A stretch of 64,000 nucleotides of DNA, taken from positions 116,371,409 to 116,435,408 of the forward strand of contig CM039462.1 in the NCBI GenBank assembly GCA_022414725.1, in the 5' to 3' direction. A program made the position numbers and the translations under genes. The DNA is from Microglena sp. YARC. Lineage: Eukaryota; Chlorophyta; Chlorophyceae; Chlamydomonadales; Chlamydomonadaceae. The notes under the pieces were generated by a model that did no database searches, was not told the origin of the DNA, and saw only the letters and a list, made by a program, of their open reading frames with translations. Below are positions 1-11,160 of this stretch, one piece after another (position 1 is the first letter of the stretch; each line of letters begins with the position of its first letter).

Positions 1-45
1 CTACTACTACTACTACTACTACTACAACTACTACTACTACTACTT
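1..45. repeat. (CTA)n trinucleotide microsatellite
   Basis: The scaffold window opens with about 14 CTA units, one of them degenerate. This is a simple eukaryotic microsatellite with no coding signal. Confidence 0.95.
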
Positions 46-348
46 TCTTGCTGTATAAACTGAAGCATGGACAGCAGTGTGTGAATCTGTATGTAGTGGT
101 TCTGGCTCGGACCCACAGTCCATAGCTTTTCTTTTCTGCTAATAGCAGCAGCTTCTAGGCAGCTCCTGAGCTAGGGCCTGGGCTAAGCTCCTAGATTCCA
201 GCAGTGCTGGAAATATGATCCTGCCAGTTTCAAGATGCCCTATGTTGCTTCAGGTTTGGCTGGGTAGCCATCAAGCCAGAGGAGCTGCCTAGAGGCTGCT
301 GCTGGTAGCTGAAAAAGAAAGCTATGCCATAGTCCCGACTTATTCCAT

Positions 349-349
349 G

Positions 350-396
<47 letters not shown>

Positions 397-428
397 CCCA
401 CACACAAACGAACACACACACCCCCACC
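349..428. repeat. poly-C and (CA)n low-complexity tract
   Basis: A run of about 33 C is followed directly by CA-rich repeats. Such tracts make spurious proline/threonine/histidine reading frames on the plus strand and glycine/valine frames on the minus strand; none is treated as a gene. Confidence 0.95.
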
Positions 429-504
429 ACCATGACATCAAGCCATCTAGCATGAGCCGCTTTATCATAATTTATCTCCTTTCTCTATGCAGGTCCGTAC
501 GGCA

Positions 505-1420
505 ATGTACCCCTCCAACTCGACCAGACTACGCCGGATGCCCGGTAGGCATTTCTTTTTCAAATCTAGAAGTTTTTTTTCTAGCTTTACGGTTTTAGGC
601 CTCGTCCTGGAAGAGCTTTTTATAGCTGTTAGGGCCATTGAGAAGGGGGGGGGAAAGAAGCAATTGTGGCCCAAACATACCCCTCCCAACTCGAACCCGA
701 CTACGCCGGATGCCTGTAGGCAGGGATTGCTTTTCAAATCTGGAAATTTTTCTTCTTCTTCTAGCTTTGCGGTTATAGGCTTCCTCCAGGGAAGCTTTAT
801 ACAGCTTTGTAGAGCATTTTAGGGCCATTGAAGGGGGGAGGGGGGGGGGGGGGGGGGAAGGCGGCTATTTGGGCCAAAACGTACCCTCCAACTCGACCAG
901 ACTACTCCCGGATGCCCGGTACGCATTTTTTCTTCTTCTTTCAAATCTGAAAGTGGGTTTTCTTCTTCTTCTAGCTTAATGGTTTTAGGCCTCCTCCAGG
1001 GAGAGCTTTTATACCTTTGTAGGGCATTTTAGGGCCATTGAGGGCAGAAATAGGCAATTTGGGCCAAAACATACCCCTCCATCTTGACCAGACTAGTCCG
1101 GAGATGCCCGGTACGCATTCTTTTTCTTCTTTCAAATCTGAGAGTGGTTTTCTTCTTCTTCTAGCTTGATGGTTTTAGGCGTCCTCCAGGGAGAGCTCTT
1201 ATAGCTTTGTATAGCATTTTAGGGCCATTGGAGGGCAGAAAAAAGGCAATTTGGGCCAAAACATACCCCTCCCAAATCAAACCCGACTACTTCAGATGCC
1301 CTACATGGCCTTAAAGCTACAAAAGGCAATAAAAGCGATATAAAGCACTTAAACGCTGTCCCTGGAGGAGGCCTAAAACCTTAAAGCTAGGGAAAACCCA
1401 CTTTCAGATTTGAATTAAAA
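505..1420. repeat. ~190-bp tandem repeat with an inverted terminal piece
   Basis: Units begin near 510, 680, 882, 1072 and 1264, each with the phrase CTCCAACTCGACCAGACTAC or a variant, then a pyrimidine-rich stretch and GGTTTTAGGCCTCCTCCAGG. Spacing is 170-202 bp and units differ by indels. From about 1296 to 1420 part of the unit is present in reverse orientation. No coding function is apparent. Confidence 0.85.
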
Positions 1421-1527
1421 AATCACTCCCAACAATGGTGGATACTATAAGCAGTGATTCCTTGTCATACATTTGTAAAGTTGGGCAAGTCCCTTAAGCC
1501 TATTTGGCTACCCTTGGACTGTAAAAC

Positions 1528-1675
1528 ACACACACATAAATACACAGACAAACACAATACACACGACACACAAACACAAAACAAATACACAGACAAACAC
1601 GACACCCACAACACACGCAAACCCACACAGACAAAAATAACACTCGACACGACACACAAATACACAGATTCTTAG
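1528..1675. repeat. CA-rich degenerate minisatellite
   Basis: Loose iterations of ACACAAATACACAGACAAAC. Low complexity; the open frames across it are repeat artefacts. Confidence 0.85.
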
Positions 1676-1739
1676 TATTTGCTTCAGTCCTGGCATTGTT
1701 TGATTTTAAAAACATGCAATGTTTCCTTTTTGGGGCTAC

Positions 1740-2080
1740 GTGTAACAGCTTCTAGGCGGCTCCCTTTCCCTGTCCTTGGGCCGACCCAACCCAAACCAAA
1801 CCCAAACCAAAACCCAAACCAAACCAAACCAACCTTAGACAGCTGATTCATAGGGCACCGACGTCGGTCAGTGCGCTGTGCCCAGCTATAATCCGATGAA
1901 GCGCAGCTCCCTTTCCCTGTCCTTGGGCCAACTCAACCCAACCCAAACCCAAACCAAACCAAACTAACCCAAACCCAAACCAATCCCAAACCCAAACCCA
2001 ACCCAAACCCAACCCCACCCAATCCAAACCCAGACCGCTGATTCATGGGGCACCGATGTCGGTCAGTGCGCTGTGCCCGG
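1740..2080. repeat. duplicated block with CCCAAA-type satellite
   Basis: A block beginning CTCCCTTTCCCTGTCCTTGG, followed by CCCAAAC/CCAAACC iterations and then GCACCGAYGTCGGTCAGTGC, occurs twice (about 1758-1908 and 1909-2095). The iterations are not the plant/algal telomere unit (CCCTAAA or CCCTAAAA), so this is an interstitial satellite. Confidence 0.8.
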
Positions 2081-2245
2081 CTACAGCCCTATGAAGCGCC
2101 TCACGTACCCAGACCCACTCAACGCAACAGTGAAGCCAGGCTTTCCAGCCACCTACGATCAGCGGGACGTGTGCAACCAGAATGTTTTACTCGCTCCCCT
2201 AGTGGACATGGTTTGGGAATGAGTACGGCAGTGTGGGACATCTTC

Positions 2246-2870
2246 AAGGACTACGATGACGTCCTGCACATCACATGCACTCTGTGGGCTCTCACAAACT
2301 GGACCCCTCATGGACAGGTGAGACTTAATTGCTTGAAGCTGAAATTAATTTTGAATTCGAATTTTGAAAATTGAATTCGATTTTGTACTAACGATGACAT
2401 CCTGTAACATTACATCCACTCTGTGGGCTCTCACAAAACTGGACCCCTCATGGACAGGTGAGACTTAATTGCTGAAGCTGAAATTTAATCTTGAATTCGA
2501 ATTTTGAAATTTGAATTCGATTTTGGACTACGATGACGTCCTGTACATTACATCCACTCTGTGGACTCTCACAAACTGGACCCCTCATGGACAGGTGAGA
2601 CTTATTGCTGAAGCTGAAATTTAATCTTGAATTCGAATTTTGAAATTTGAATTCGAATTTTGGACTACGATGACGTCCTGTACATTACATCCACTCTGTG
2701 GGCTCTTACAACTGGACCCCTCATGGACAGGTGAGACTTATTGCTGAAGCTGAAATTTAATTTTGAAATTCGAATTTTGAATTTTGAATTCGATTTTGGA
2801 CTACGATGACGTCCTGACATTACATCCACTCTGTGGGCTCTCACAAACTGGACCCTCATGGACAGGTGGT
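2246..2870 (+). other. five tandem copies of a host exon-plus-intron unit
   Basis: Units start near 2248, 2383, 2525, 2662 and 2798 (about 137 bp each). Each holds a short frame reading roughly DYDDVL-ITSTLWALTNWTPHGQ and, in the first four, then CAGGTGAGACTTA, a textbook 5' splice-donor context, and an AT-rich intron-like part ending near ATTTTGGACTACG. The last unit reads through CAGGTGGTCC instead. This looks like tandem duplication of an exon with part of its intron in a host gene read on the plus strand. The protein family is not recognised. Confidence 0.6.
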
Positions 2871-3400
2871 CCATCGTCTTCACCCCCTGATACCCCCCTT
2901 GCTGACTCACCCCACCCCCCTGTACCCCCTATTGCCCCTCCGCAGTGGCTCCACTCCCAGCCTGCTCAGCCCTCCTTCTACTCCAACTTAAATGACTCCC
3001 CACACCACTCCCTATGCGGGCGCCGTCTACGTCTCCGACTCCTTCAACCCCTCACTCCCCACGGCAATACAACAACCAATGGTGCCGGGCACTGTCAGCC
3101 GCTTCTGGTCCTGCTGGACATACAACGATAGACCTGAAGCAGACCTGCAACCCCGAGAACTCAGGCCACTGGGTAACAGGCCCAAACGCCTCCGGAACCG
3201 GATGCAGGCCACACGGTAACAAGGGAGGGCCGCTTACTCTTGACCTTGCACAGCCCTCCACTCCCAACCTGTAACGTCCATCTGTCCCTTCGCATCGTGC
3301 GGATGGACTCAACGAGTTGGACAGCTCCTATGGGTACCAATGCGGACAGCCTCAGGGCTACGCCAGGTGGGTCTACTGTTTGTTTTGGTTACACAAGCTC
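2870..3400 (+). pseudogene. host-like exon region, proline/serine-rich
   Basis: Plus-strand coding-like sequence continues from the repeated exon. A frame near 2990-3170 reads TPYAGAVYVSDSFNPSLPTA followed by a tryptophan/cysteine segment, but no single frame stays open, so introns or indels are present. Family unknown. The boundary at about 3366 (CCAGGTGGGTCT) resembles a splice donor. Confidence 0.35.
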
Positions 3401-3654
3401 AGTTGGCTTTGGGGTCAGTGAGTTCATTATTTGGTTTGAGCTCAGTTGGCTTGGAGCGGTCGGTGAGTTCATTGTTTTGGTTCGAGTCAGTTGGCTTGGG
3501 GTCGGTGACTTCATTCTTTGGTATGCAGAGTCATCAATCCTGCCCCACAAGCCAACACACACACACCTCTCTCCAGCCAACACAACACCTCCCAAAACCA
3601 GCCTACACACCCAGCCATACGCCCACGCTAGACACTACTCACCAGCCCACAGCC

Positions 3655-4075
3655 ACACGAACACACACCTCTCTCCTATCACAGGTTGTCTACCTGGCAG
3701 CGGAGTCATTTCGACCTGTACAACCTTCCCCACCACTAGCGACATCACACACACACACACCACATCCACAAACACACAAACATACACACACAAGCACACA
3801 CACACACACATATAACACACATCACAAACACGCACACACCTCTCTCCTTCACAGGTGGTCTACCTGGCAGCGGAGTCATCGACTTGTACAAACCTCCCCA
3901 CCAGCGACACACACACAAACACAGCAATATATGTGGTGACACACATATACACACACAAACACGCACACAGGGGCGACCTCTCTCCTTCTACAGGTTGGTC
4001 TACCTGGGCAGTGGAATCATTGGACCTGTACAACTTGCCCAGTGGTGGCAGCAGTCTTCGCGAAGTCTTGCTCTC
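3655..4075 (+). other. three duplicated host exons with splice-acceptor-like borders
   Basis: A short exon-like sequence beginning GTCTACCTGGCAGCGGAGTC and encoding roughly VVYLAAES-DLYNLP occurs near 3686, 3858 and 3998. Each copy is preceded by CTCTCTCC...CACAG or TACAG, a good 3' splice-acceptor context, and separated by CA-rich intron-like sequence. This mirrors the exon duplication at 2246-2870 and suggests one repeat-rich host gene. No family recognised. Confidence 0.5.
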
Positions 4076-4089
4076 CATCCAAAACATGC

Positions 4090-4830
4090 CACGAAGCCCT
4101 CCTCTCCCCCCCTCCCCCCCTCCCCCTCCCTCGCACTCCCTCCTGCCACAGCCCCAACAACCCCTCCTCCCCGGACCCCCAGCCCCTCCCCGTCCCCCCT
4201 CCTCCCCAAACCTCCCCCTCCAGCCCCACCCACTTCCACTCTCATCTACTCCAACTTCTACTTCAACACCTCTGGACGGAGCTTCTGACCGTTGCCCAGG
4301 ACTGCGAAGTAATTGATCCGATTAATGCCGCATATAACCTTCGCGGCCGCTCCTACGTCCGCATTGCATGCGACGTCACTTCAGCCTCCGGCCGATGGAG
4401 TGTCCTCTACAACAACAACCTGCGCTTCAACCAGCACTGCGACCGAGACCTTTCTCTTCTACACCATCACCACAGCCCTACTCTCTGGAACGATATCTGT
4501 CCCCAACCTCCAACCAGGCTGCTCCTTTTTTTGGAACGTACTCCCAAACAGACAACAATCTGTTTTCAAGGATCCCAACTTTCCCACTCCTCCTCAGTCC
4601 CGCCCTTCCAGAACAACATTGACACCGCCAACCCGTACTTCACTCGGTATGTACCGCCTTACATCGCCTCCAACACCTCCATCCCTGCGTTCCAGCTGTC
4701 AAGCTACCCTCCATGGTATGATTTCTTTATTTATGTACTTATTTCTTTATTTATGTTACTATTTATTGTACTTATTTCTTTATTTATGTACTTCTATGGT
4801 ACTTACTTATTGGTGTTGATGTAAATAAAT
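4090..4830 (+). pseudogene. host-like proline-rich exon followed by a cysteine-containing segment
   Basis: A C-rich, proline-coding stretch (4090-4230) leads into non-repetitive coding-like sequence (about 4240-4715) with phrases such as NAAYNLRGRSYVRIAC and ASGRWSVLYNNNLRF. The arrangement of a proline-rich hinge followed by a globular Cys-containing part resembles extracellular-matrix glycoproteins of green algae, but I cannot assign a family. From 4715 to 4830 the sequence turns AT-rich (TTTATTTATG iterations), as an intron would. Confidence 0.35.
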
Positions 4831-5370
4831 AAATAATCTTACCTTCTTAGATATGCCGCACAAATGGCACTTTTAAGGACGTGGAGTTAAGGGAACCAGC
4901 TATAGTAAGCGATGCGTATAGGACAGGCTTACATCACACTAGAGTTCCTAGTTAGCCATGCCGTCGACGACCCTTCCGTTTGGGCCATGGTGACCGCGCA
5001 TCTAATTTCTCTATTTATTAGTGGTTATGTAACCGATACTTGTTTTCCATTTCAAATACTTTTTCAAACTGAAATATACCAAGTTCGTTATAAGGCTTGC
5101 ATTCAATACATTTTTGTTATGTGAAGCAATTTCTGATCCTCCTTCTATTACAGGAGTAATTCTTAATTCTGAGTAATTATTAATAATTAATTACGACGAT
5201 TCAGGTTCATTCCTATCCCTCCATTTAAATCTGCATTTTTGTTTAACTCTTATCCTTCCAGGTATCTTCGGGCTGGCGCCCACTCTTCAGCAGCCAGCTT
5301 GGCCATCGACCCCTTTACCTTAGTAGCACTCTGGGCCTAAGCTGGCACGTCAGAACTTAGGAATCACACA
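4830..5370. other. non-repetitive host-like stretch, no gene assigned
   Basis: Mixed-composition DNA with intron-like AT-rich parts and an acceptor-like TTCCAG at about 5256-5261. Only short open frames; nothing recognisable. Confidence 0.5.
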
Positions 5371-5850
5371 GTGCTCAGGCTAGCGGTCCGTCTTGCTCCC
5401 TACATCCCATGTGCTCGCTGTCCTGGGGCGGATGCAGCTCCTGCCCCCCCCCCCCCAGCTCCCTCCCCTCTCCTCCCCCCCCTCAACCCGCCCCGCCCCC
5501 CTCCGCCCCCCTCCCTCCCCCTCCCCCCACCTGCTCCCCCCCCATTGCCCCTTCACGCGCCCCAACCCCCCACCCCTACACCTCCCACCTACCTCCCTAG
5601 CCCCAACCCCCCTCTGCCCCGTCCCCGTCCCCCCGTGTGGCACCTCTCATCTCTGCTCCACCAAGGTCTTCGACTGCGCACGTCAGATCCCTTCAACTAA
5701 CACAGACCCCAAAAGAGTCGATTCAAAAACTCTTCAACCTCCTCTTACTCAAGCCCCGACGTGCGCCCAGACCTACTCCTTCACTAGCCTTTTCCAAGAG
5801 ACCGGTAACCCCACCCCTTCCTTGTGCAAGCCCTAGCCCTGGTCTTCAGC
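5371..5850 (+). pseudogene. polyproline-coding exon, host-like
   Basis: A 200-bp C-run-rich stretch encodes PPPAPSP-type polyproline in two frames, followed by about 100 residues of ordinary composition. Similar polyproline tracts recur at 6060-6210 and 6640-6850, separated by short non-repetitive segments. Hydroxyproline-rich cell-wall proteins look like this, but with frames shifting repeatedly no product can be assigned. Confidence 0.35.
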
Positions 5851-7000
5851 CCTATGAGGACATGCAGGCTTTTATTCTTAGTGGTCTTCACAGGCAGTAC
5901 AAACACCCTTGAAGGTGGATGGCCAGTGGGTCTACCATCCAGTGCTATCAGGACTATGTCAAGGTGGACTTCTACGGTTGCCGTTTGTGAAGCCTATTAT
6001 CTATTTCTCGTTCTAGCCATACTCCCCGCGATGCGACGCAGGAGTTGGCCTGCCTGGTGTCCAGCCCTCCCCCCAACCCGCCTCCCCCCCTACCCCCGCC
6101 TTCGCCGCCCCCCCCCCTCTCCCCCCCGCACCCAGGCCTAGCTCGTTCCCCCCTCCACCACACCACCCCCCTCCCCTAGCCCACCCTCACCCTCCCCACC
6201 CCCAGCCTCAACTGAAACGTTCAAATTTCATCGCTTTGGATCCTCTGTTCGTGCTATGTTGGCGGAGGACGCGCATACGACCAATACCTTCGCTCTCGCC
6301 AATCATCTCCGCCGGTTGCAGCCAGGGAGTCTTGGTTCGCTGTGCACAGAGTTCCAGAGACGGCGTGCCATCATCAGCTCGCTACTTTTCATTCAGCATC
6401 GATGCGGCCCCAGGGCCATGGGGACCGCTTTGCTGTACATCCCAGCAATATACCATCATATCACGAACATTACATCGCTCACGTCGCGCAGATCCCGTGC
6501 GGCTCCAGCGTCTGACCCATCTCCAGGGAGGGTGGAGAGGTCCCACCGTGGCTTTCAGTGCGGGGGGCGCCTCTGTTTCTCAATCAGTACATCCGGCCTG
6601 CAGTTCAGCTGTGCTGGTTTGCCCAACGACCTCTCTCCCCCCCTCCTTTCAACCAACGGCCCGATCTGCCTCCTCCGCCGACGGTGCCGGCTCGCCCTCC
6701 CCCCCAAACCTCAAACCCGAAGCGCGTGTCGATCAGAGGAAGAAGTCCCCCCCTCCCCGCGCCTCCGCCAGGCGGACAGCCTCCTCCTTCCCTCCCCGTG
6801 CCCGCCTCCTCCCCCCTCGCCTCCCCACCCAGTCCTCCACTCCTTTCCGCGACCTTCAACCGATACGCAACGTTGACGTCAAGACCGCCCATCTACGATA
6901 GCGTAGTGGCGGCCAACATCAAGACCTACGAGTGCCTCTCTCCTTTACGTTGACGGCCTGTGTCAGCACGTCCTCATTCGCAGGGGGGTGAGCATCCAAA
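5850..7000 (+). pseudogene. continuation of host-like proline-rich locus
   Basis: Short coding-like segments (about 6240-6600) alternate with two further polyproline tracts (6060-6210, 6640-6850). Frames change within tens of codons. It is read as the same kind of host gene as at 4090-5850, either multi-exon or damaged. Confidence 0.3.
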
Positions 7001-7667
7001 CGCATACCCCCCTCCAGTGAGAGCGCAACAACTGGTCGCTTCTCTTAAGTCATTAAAACAACATAATCTTAACACAAAGGGGGACAATCAATCTCATCGA
7101 GAGCATAGAGGCTACAACAAAACGATACTCTCCCGATCGAGCGCCTTTACCGTGGTCTATTTTCATCAATGTCGTGTGTGCGAAAATCTAACACAGTTGT
7201 CCATACCCGAAGCGAGGACATTATGTCTAGCTAGCCGAGTAGCTTCCGCGCTATAACAACGGCTCATCAGCATTTGTCTCCCGAAGAAGGCCCTAACTGG
7301 CTCGCAATTGCAACGTTCCCAATGTCCAAGCTATGCTGCTGTTGCGCTTATTTTTGTAATCTTTATGAAAAGGAATTTCATCCAGTGGGGGGTCTCGCCG
7401 ACACAAGCTTGAGCGGGCACCTGAGATTGCCCCTGAATTGGTGTTTAGATGATGAGAGTCACCCACCCATGTGTGCGAATAGAACGATGGAAAGAGAGGG
7501 TTTATGCAACTACAGGACAAGTTACAAGACAGCAGCAGAGCTCCTAATGAGGAGAAGCGCCGGTCACTGTGGAAAAAGGTGATTAGGGTCTAGGGTCAGA
7601 CGGACACAAGACAGGAATAGGACAGTTAGCAGGACAGGACAGCTCACCGCTGACACCCATGTGTCGG
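7000..7667. other. non-repetitive stretch before the gap, no gene assigned
   Basis: No long open frame, repeat or recognisable protein similarity was seen between the proline-rich locus and the N run. Confidence 0.5.
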
Positions 7668-8667
7668 NNNNNNNNNNNNNNNNNNNNNNNNNNNNNNNNN
7701 NNNNNNNNNNNNNNNNNNNNNNNNNNNNNNNNNNNNNNNNNNNNNNNNNNNNNNNNNNNNNNNNNNNNNNNNNNNNNNNNNNNNNNNNNNNNNNNNNNNN
7801 NNNNNNNNNNNNNNNNNNNNNNNNNNNNNNNNNNNNNNNNNNNNNNNNNNNNNNNNNNNNNNNNNNNNNNNNNNNNNNNNNNNNNNNNNNNNNNNNNNNN
7901 NNNNNNNNNNNNNNNNNNNNNNNNNNNNNNNNNNNNNNNNNNNNNNNNNNNNNNNNNNNNNNNNNNNNNNNNNNNNNNNNNNNNNNNNNNNNNNNNNNNN
8001 NNNNNNNNNNNNNNNNNNNNNNNNNNNNNNNNNNNNNNNNNNNNNNNNNNNNNNNNNNNNNNNNNNNNNNNNNNNNNNNNNNNNNNNNNNNNNNNNNNNN
8101 NNNNNNNNNNNNNNNNNNNNNNNNNNNNNNNNNNNNNNNNNNNNNNNNNNNNNNNNNNNNNNNNNNNNNNNNNNNNNNNNNNNNNNNNNNNNNNNNNNNN
8201 NNNNNNNNNNNNNNNNNNNNNNNNNNNNNNNNNNNNNNNNNNNNNNNNNNNNNNNNNNNNNNNNNNNNNNNNNNNNNNNNNNNNNNNNNNNNNNNNNNNN
8301 NNNNNNNNNNNNNNNNNNNNNNNNNNNNNNNNNNNNNNNNNNNNNNNNNNNNNNNNNNNNNNNNNNNNNNNNNNNNNNNNNNNNNNNNNNNNNNNNNNNN
8401 NNNNNNNNNNNNNNNNNNNNNNNNNNNNNNNNNNNNNNNNNNNNNNNNNNNNNNNNNNNNNNNNNNNNNNNNNNNNNNNNNNNNNNNNNNNNNNNNNNNN
8501 NNNNNNNNNNNNNNNNNNNNNNNNNNNNNNNNNNNNNNNNNNNNNNNNNNNNNNNNNNNNNNNNNNNNNNNNNNNNNNNNNNNNNNNNNNNNNNNNNNNN
8601 NNNNNNNNNNNNNNNNNNNNNNNNNNNNNNNNNNNNNNNNNNNNNNNNNNNNNNNNNNNNNNNNNNN
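7668..8667. other. assembly gap of exactly 1,000 N
   Basis: Round-number N run, typical of scaffolding joins of unknown true length. Everything left of it is host-like and everything right of it up to 55.9 kb is virus- or transposon-like. The left virus/host junction is therefore not directly observed, and the join could be wrong. Confidence 0.99.
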
Positions 8668-9140
8668 AGTTGAGATGATTCGGTAGGGAACAAGCTCATG
8701 TGATAACAAGCATTGCGTCGTCTGCAGTAACAGCATGGCAGTGCTGATCATGGACGTTGCAGCAGCAGCGGAGCCGCAGCAGCATGCCTTTGCTTGGTGA
8801 GCGAACCGCTGGCGAGGGCTTATAGCTCTGCTTGCGGCCACCATATTGTAAGGTCTCGTTGCGAGCTTGATGGTAATGCTTTGTTTTAATGGACAGTCGT
8901 AACACTGGTTAAATAGTGTCAATGAGTGCTGAACTAGTACTGCACAACTTTGTACGAAGGAGCTGGAGGATTGCACCGAGCTCATACGATAATACTTGAT
9001 GAATCCGGATATGCCGTGGCAGTTTAACACGGCTTATTTTCGTGGTGATGTACATTATAGGTCAGTTGCCGCCGTTAGCTTGTTGAAAGCTGATAGAACA
9101 TGATATGTCCGGATCCGCATGTTGTTTTTCCGTTCAAATA
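8668..9140. other. sequence right of the gap, no gene assigned
   Basis: No coding signal is recognised. Composition is like the noisy region that follows. Confidence 0.5.
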
Positions 9141-9270
9141 ATGTTACGTGATATTTGAATCCATTACAATCTCTATGTACAACTTGGACAGCACGGTCGA
9201 TTGTTGTACCGGATGTACACATTGCTGAAAAGTTTGAGGAGAGTGGTATACTTGAGAATGTACGCACATG
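9140..9270 (+). mobile_element. remnant of the IS630 element: terminal end and transposase 5' part
   Basis: From about 9142 (AATAATGTTAC) to 9250 the plus strand matches, with indels, the reverse complement of 25960-26066: the terminal end of the IS630/Fanzor element and the first codons of its transposase. Sequence outside AATAATGTTAC differs between the two loci, which helps define the element's end. Only the start of the transposase survives. Confidence 0.7.
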
Positions 9271-9943
9271 AAGTCTAGAGGTGATCTCATACCCCAGCTA
9301 AAAGTGTACAAACGGAATAAACAAATCGGTGAGGCAGAAGTTTGAGGCTTAAGGGTATACTTAAATATATCTTTGATGTACCGGGAGATGATGGAGTCTG
9401 TTTATAACTTATTATTGCGGTGGTGTAATATGACGTCGGTAGTGTGTGGGATAACGGGTCTTAAAAGAAATTGCAAAGATGTGCGCATATTTTTGAAGAA
9501 AATGAAAAGCTCAGTTTTTTTTGCGAGAGAACTGAGGGGAACAATTTTACAGGACTACAATACTCCAGGTTACAATCGAATGAAAAAAATGTTTATGCTA
9601 AGCACTCGCGTGTCGACATAGACTGTCTACACTGTGATCCTTGTATAAGGATATGCCTTGGTAAGAAGCGGGAATGATGCTTGAATGTTCCGTGATCCGG
9701 GTCGCGGTCGCACCCCCAAAAAACGAGGGGTGACGTGGAAGAGCGCCGCGTGCCTCCAAGGGAGGATTGAAAGAAGCCCCAGTGAGTGCCGGCAGTGATT
9801 CCCTGCCAATGCCGTGGGTCCGCGATCCTTTTCTATCCAATCGAGTTGTTGAGGCAGGAGCCTGCTTATACTATTGATGTATAGATTGTGTATCTATGTA
9901 TTATGTGTGTGAGTGAATTTTCATCATTAGGGGAGTCGGGAGT
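9270..9943. other. noisy region with short frames only
   Basis: Contains a lysine-rich open frame at 9373-9621 (plus) without recognisable family and a GC-richer segment at 9700-9840. No supported gene. Confidence 0.4.
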
Positions 9944-10092
9944 CATGGGGTTCTGCTCCCGGCGATTTTGCTGGTTGCGAAACTGGATGGAGCGGGATTG
10001 TGATTCTTTGTGCTGATGTATAGCTAGGAGTCGTTCGGAGGCTCTAAACTCCTGATTAGCGATTTAAAAATCGGCGGAGGCAGGACGCCATT
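9944..10092 (-). mobile_element. 166-bp-type MITE, inverted and eroded copy
   Basis: Full-length but indel-rich copy of the MITE described at 37458. It begins ATGGGGTTCTGCTCCCGGCG and ends GGCAGGACGCCATT, then AAGTATAAAA. Its internal part is in the opposite orientation to the 37458 copy although both are followed by the same flank (AAGTATAAAA and the same downstream gene). Length is reduced by small deletions. Confidence 0.75.
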
Positions 10093-10690
10093 AAGTATAA
10101 AAATCGACGTGTCTAGTATATTGCTTTGCGCCCTATTTCTTCGTGTAAACAGAAACATGGATAACTTCAAGAAGTTGGATCAGCAGTATGCGTGTTTCAC
10201 AGTTTAGGAGTAGTGGATGGCAAAATTTTATTTTACAATGGAAGGTGGTATTGATAATGAGGAGAGCCAAGAATGTTAGAATACTCGACTGTACAAGAGC
10301 ATTCTAACTTAGGAGTAATCGGAGTGATGATAAGATATGTTAAAGTTTGACGGCAAGAATCCCTTTATCCTTGGTGCAATTGAGTAAGACAGAATGCTGC
10401 TCGTTGAGAAGATTGTAGAGATAGAGAAGTAACGGCAACACGTGGGAATACCTGGACGATTACGTAAGGCTGATTCGGGTTCTTCCCGCTCAGAAAAGGG
10501 ATTCTGGAGCTGCTTGATGTTATGTTTTTCGTGTTTGTATATTCTGTATGATCATGATATTACGAAGCTAAATTCCTCGAGTAGGTGAGCTCATGCACCC
10601 CTAGTTTTTCCATTTCTCAGCTGCTTGATACCACGGATTTTCCGTTAGAGTACATGCGGTTGCGGTAAGACCCTGCCTAACAACACGGGG
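10093..10690 (+). pseudogene. degraded copy of the 158-aa membrane-tail protein gene (intact copy at 37697)
   Basis: The stretch aligns to 37624-38285 along its whole length, including the leader, the ATGGATAACTTCAAGAAGTTGG start and the 3' part (GATTACGTAAGGCT...). Dozens of one- to several-base deletions and substitutions leave no open frame; a stop appears within about 16 codons. Differences are concentrated in short deletions and homopolymers, which is also how unpolished long-read sequence looks. Either a pseudogene or poor consensus. Confidence 0.75.
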
Positions 10691-10925
10691 CAATCCTTTC
10701 GGGAATCACATGTGTTTGCGTTCAGCTTGGTAGCCTTGCATTTTCCGCCTCTTCTCTCGTTTTCTTCGCTAACAGGCAAGAACTCGGTGCGCAGCAGGCT
10801 GTCGATCGCACGACTGGATAAGAATTGGTTGTAATGTGCGGCATTGATTGTGTCGAGCTGCTCCTATATCAATGGCGCTTTTAAACCATTCCCACGGCAG
10901 ACATGGTTTGGCGATGATGATCCAC
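10690..10925. other. noisy region, no gene assigned
   Basis: No long frame or recognised repeat. Confidence 0.4.
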
Positions 10926-11160
10926 CACAGTGTGTCTGATGCGGACGGACGGTGTGGATGCGACGTTTTCACGCGTTTTGCATGTGATGATTGATTGATG
11001 CCTTGCACACTTGGTTTCTGCGCTCAATTCCTACACCTCGTGGGGCCCGGATTCTATCGATATACGAGATCTATTGTCTAGCAGACTCTGCTTGAATGTG
11101 ATAGGTTTGCGATTACTTTACGGTGTTTCCGTCTCTGTAGAGTGATATCTTACTTATCCG
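10925..11160 (+). repeat. degraded copy of the intergenic repeat block found at 52755-52990
   Basis: Shares GGACGGACGGTGTGGATGCG, GTGATGATTGATTGATGCC, CGATATACGAGATCTATTG and the AGCAGACTCTGCTTG hairpin in the same order as 52755-52990, with many small deletions. Confidence 0.8.

Noticed and set aside
1780..2035. Telomere-like CCCAAA iterations
   Set aside because: The units are irregular and do not match known algal or plant telomere repeats, and they are interstitial.
5380..6900. Glycine/arginine-rich minus-strand and proline-rich plus-strand open frames
   Set aside because: They arise from C-runs and stay open in several frames at once; no single frame carries a protein signature.
7564..9030. 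Long open frames across the N run
   Set aside because: They exist only because unknown bases contain no stop codons.
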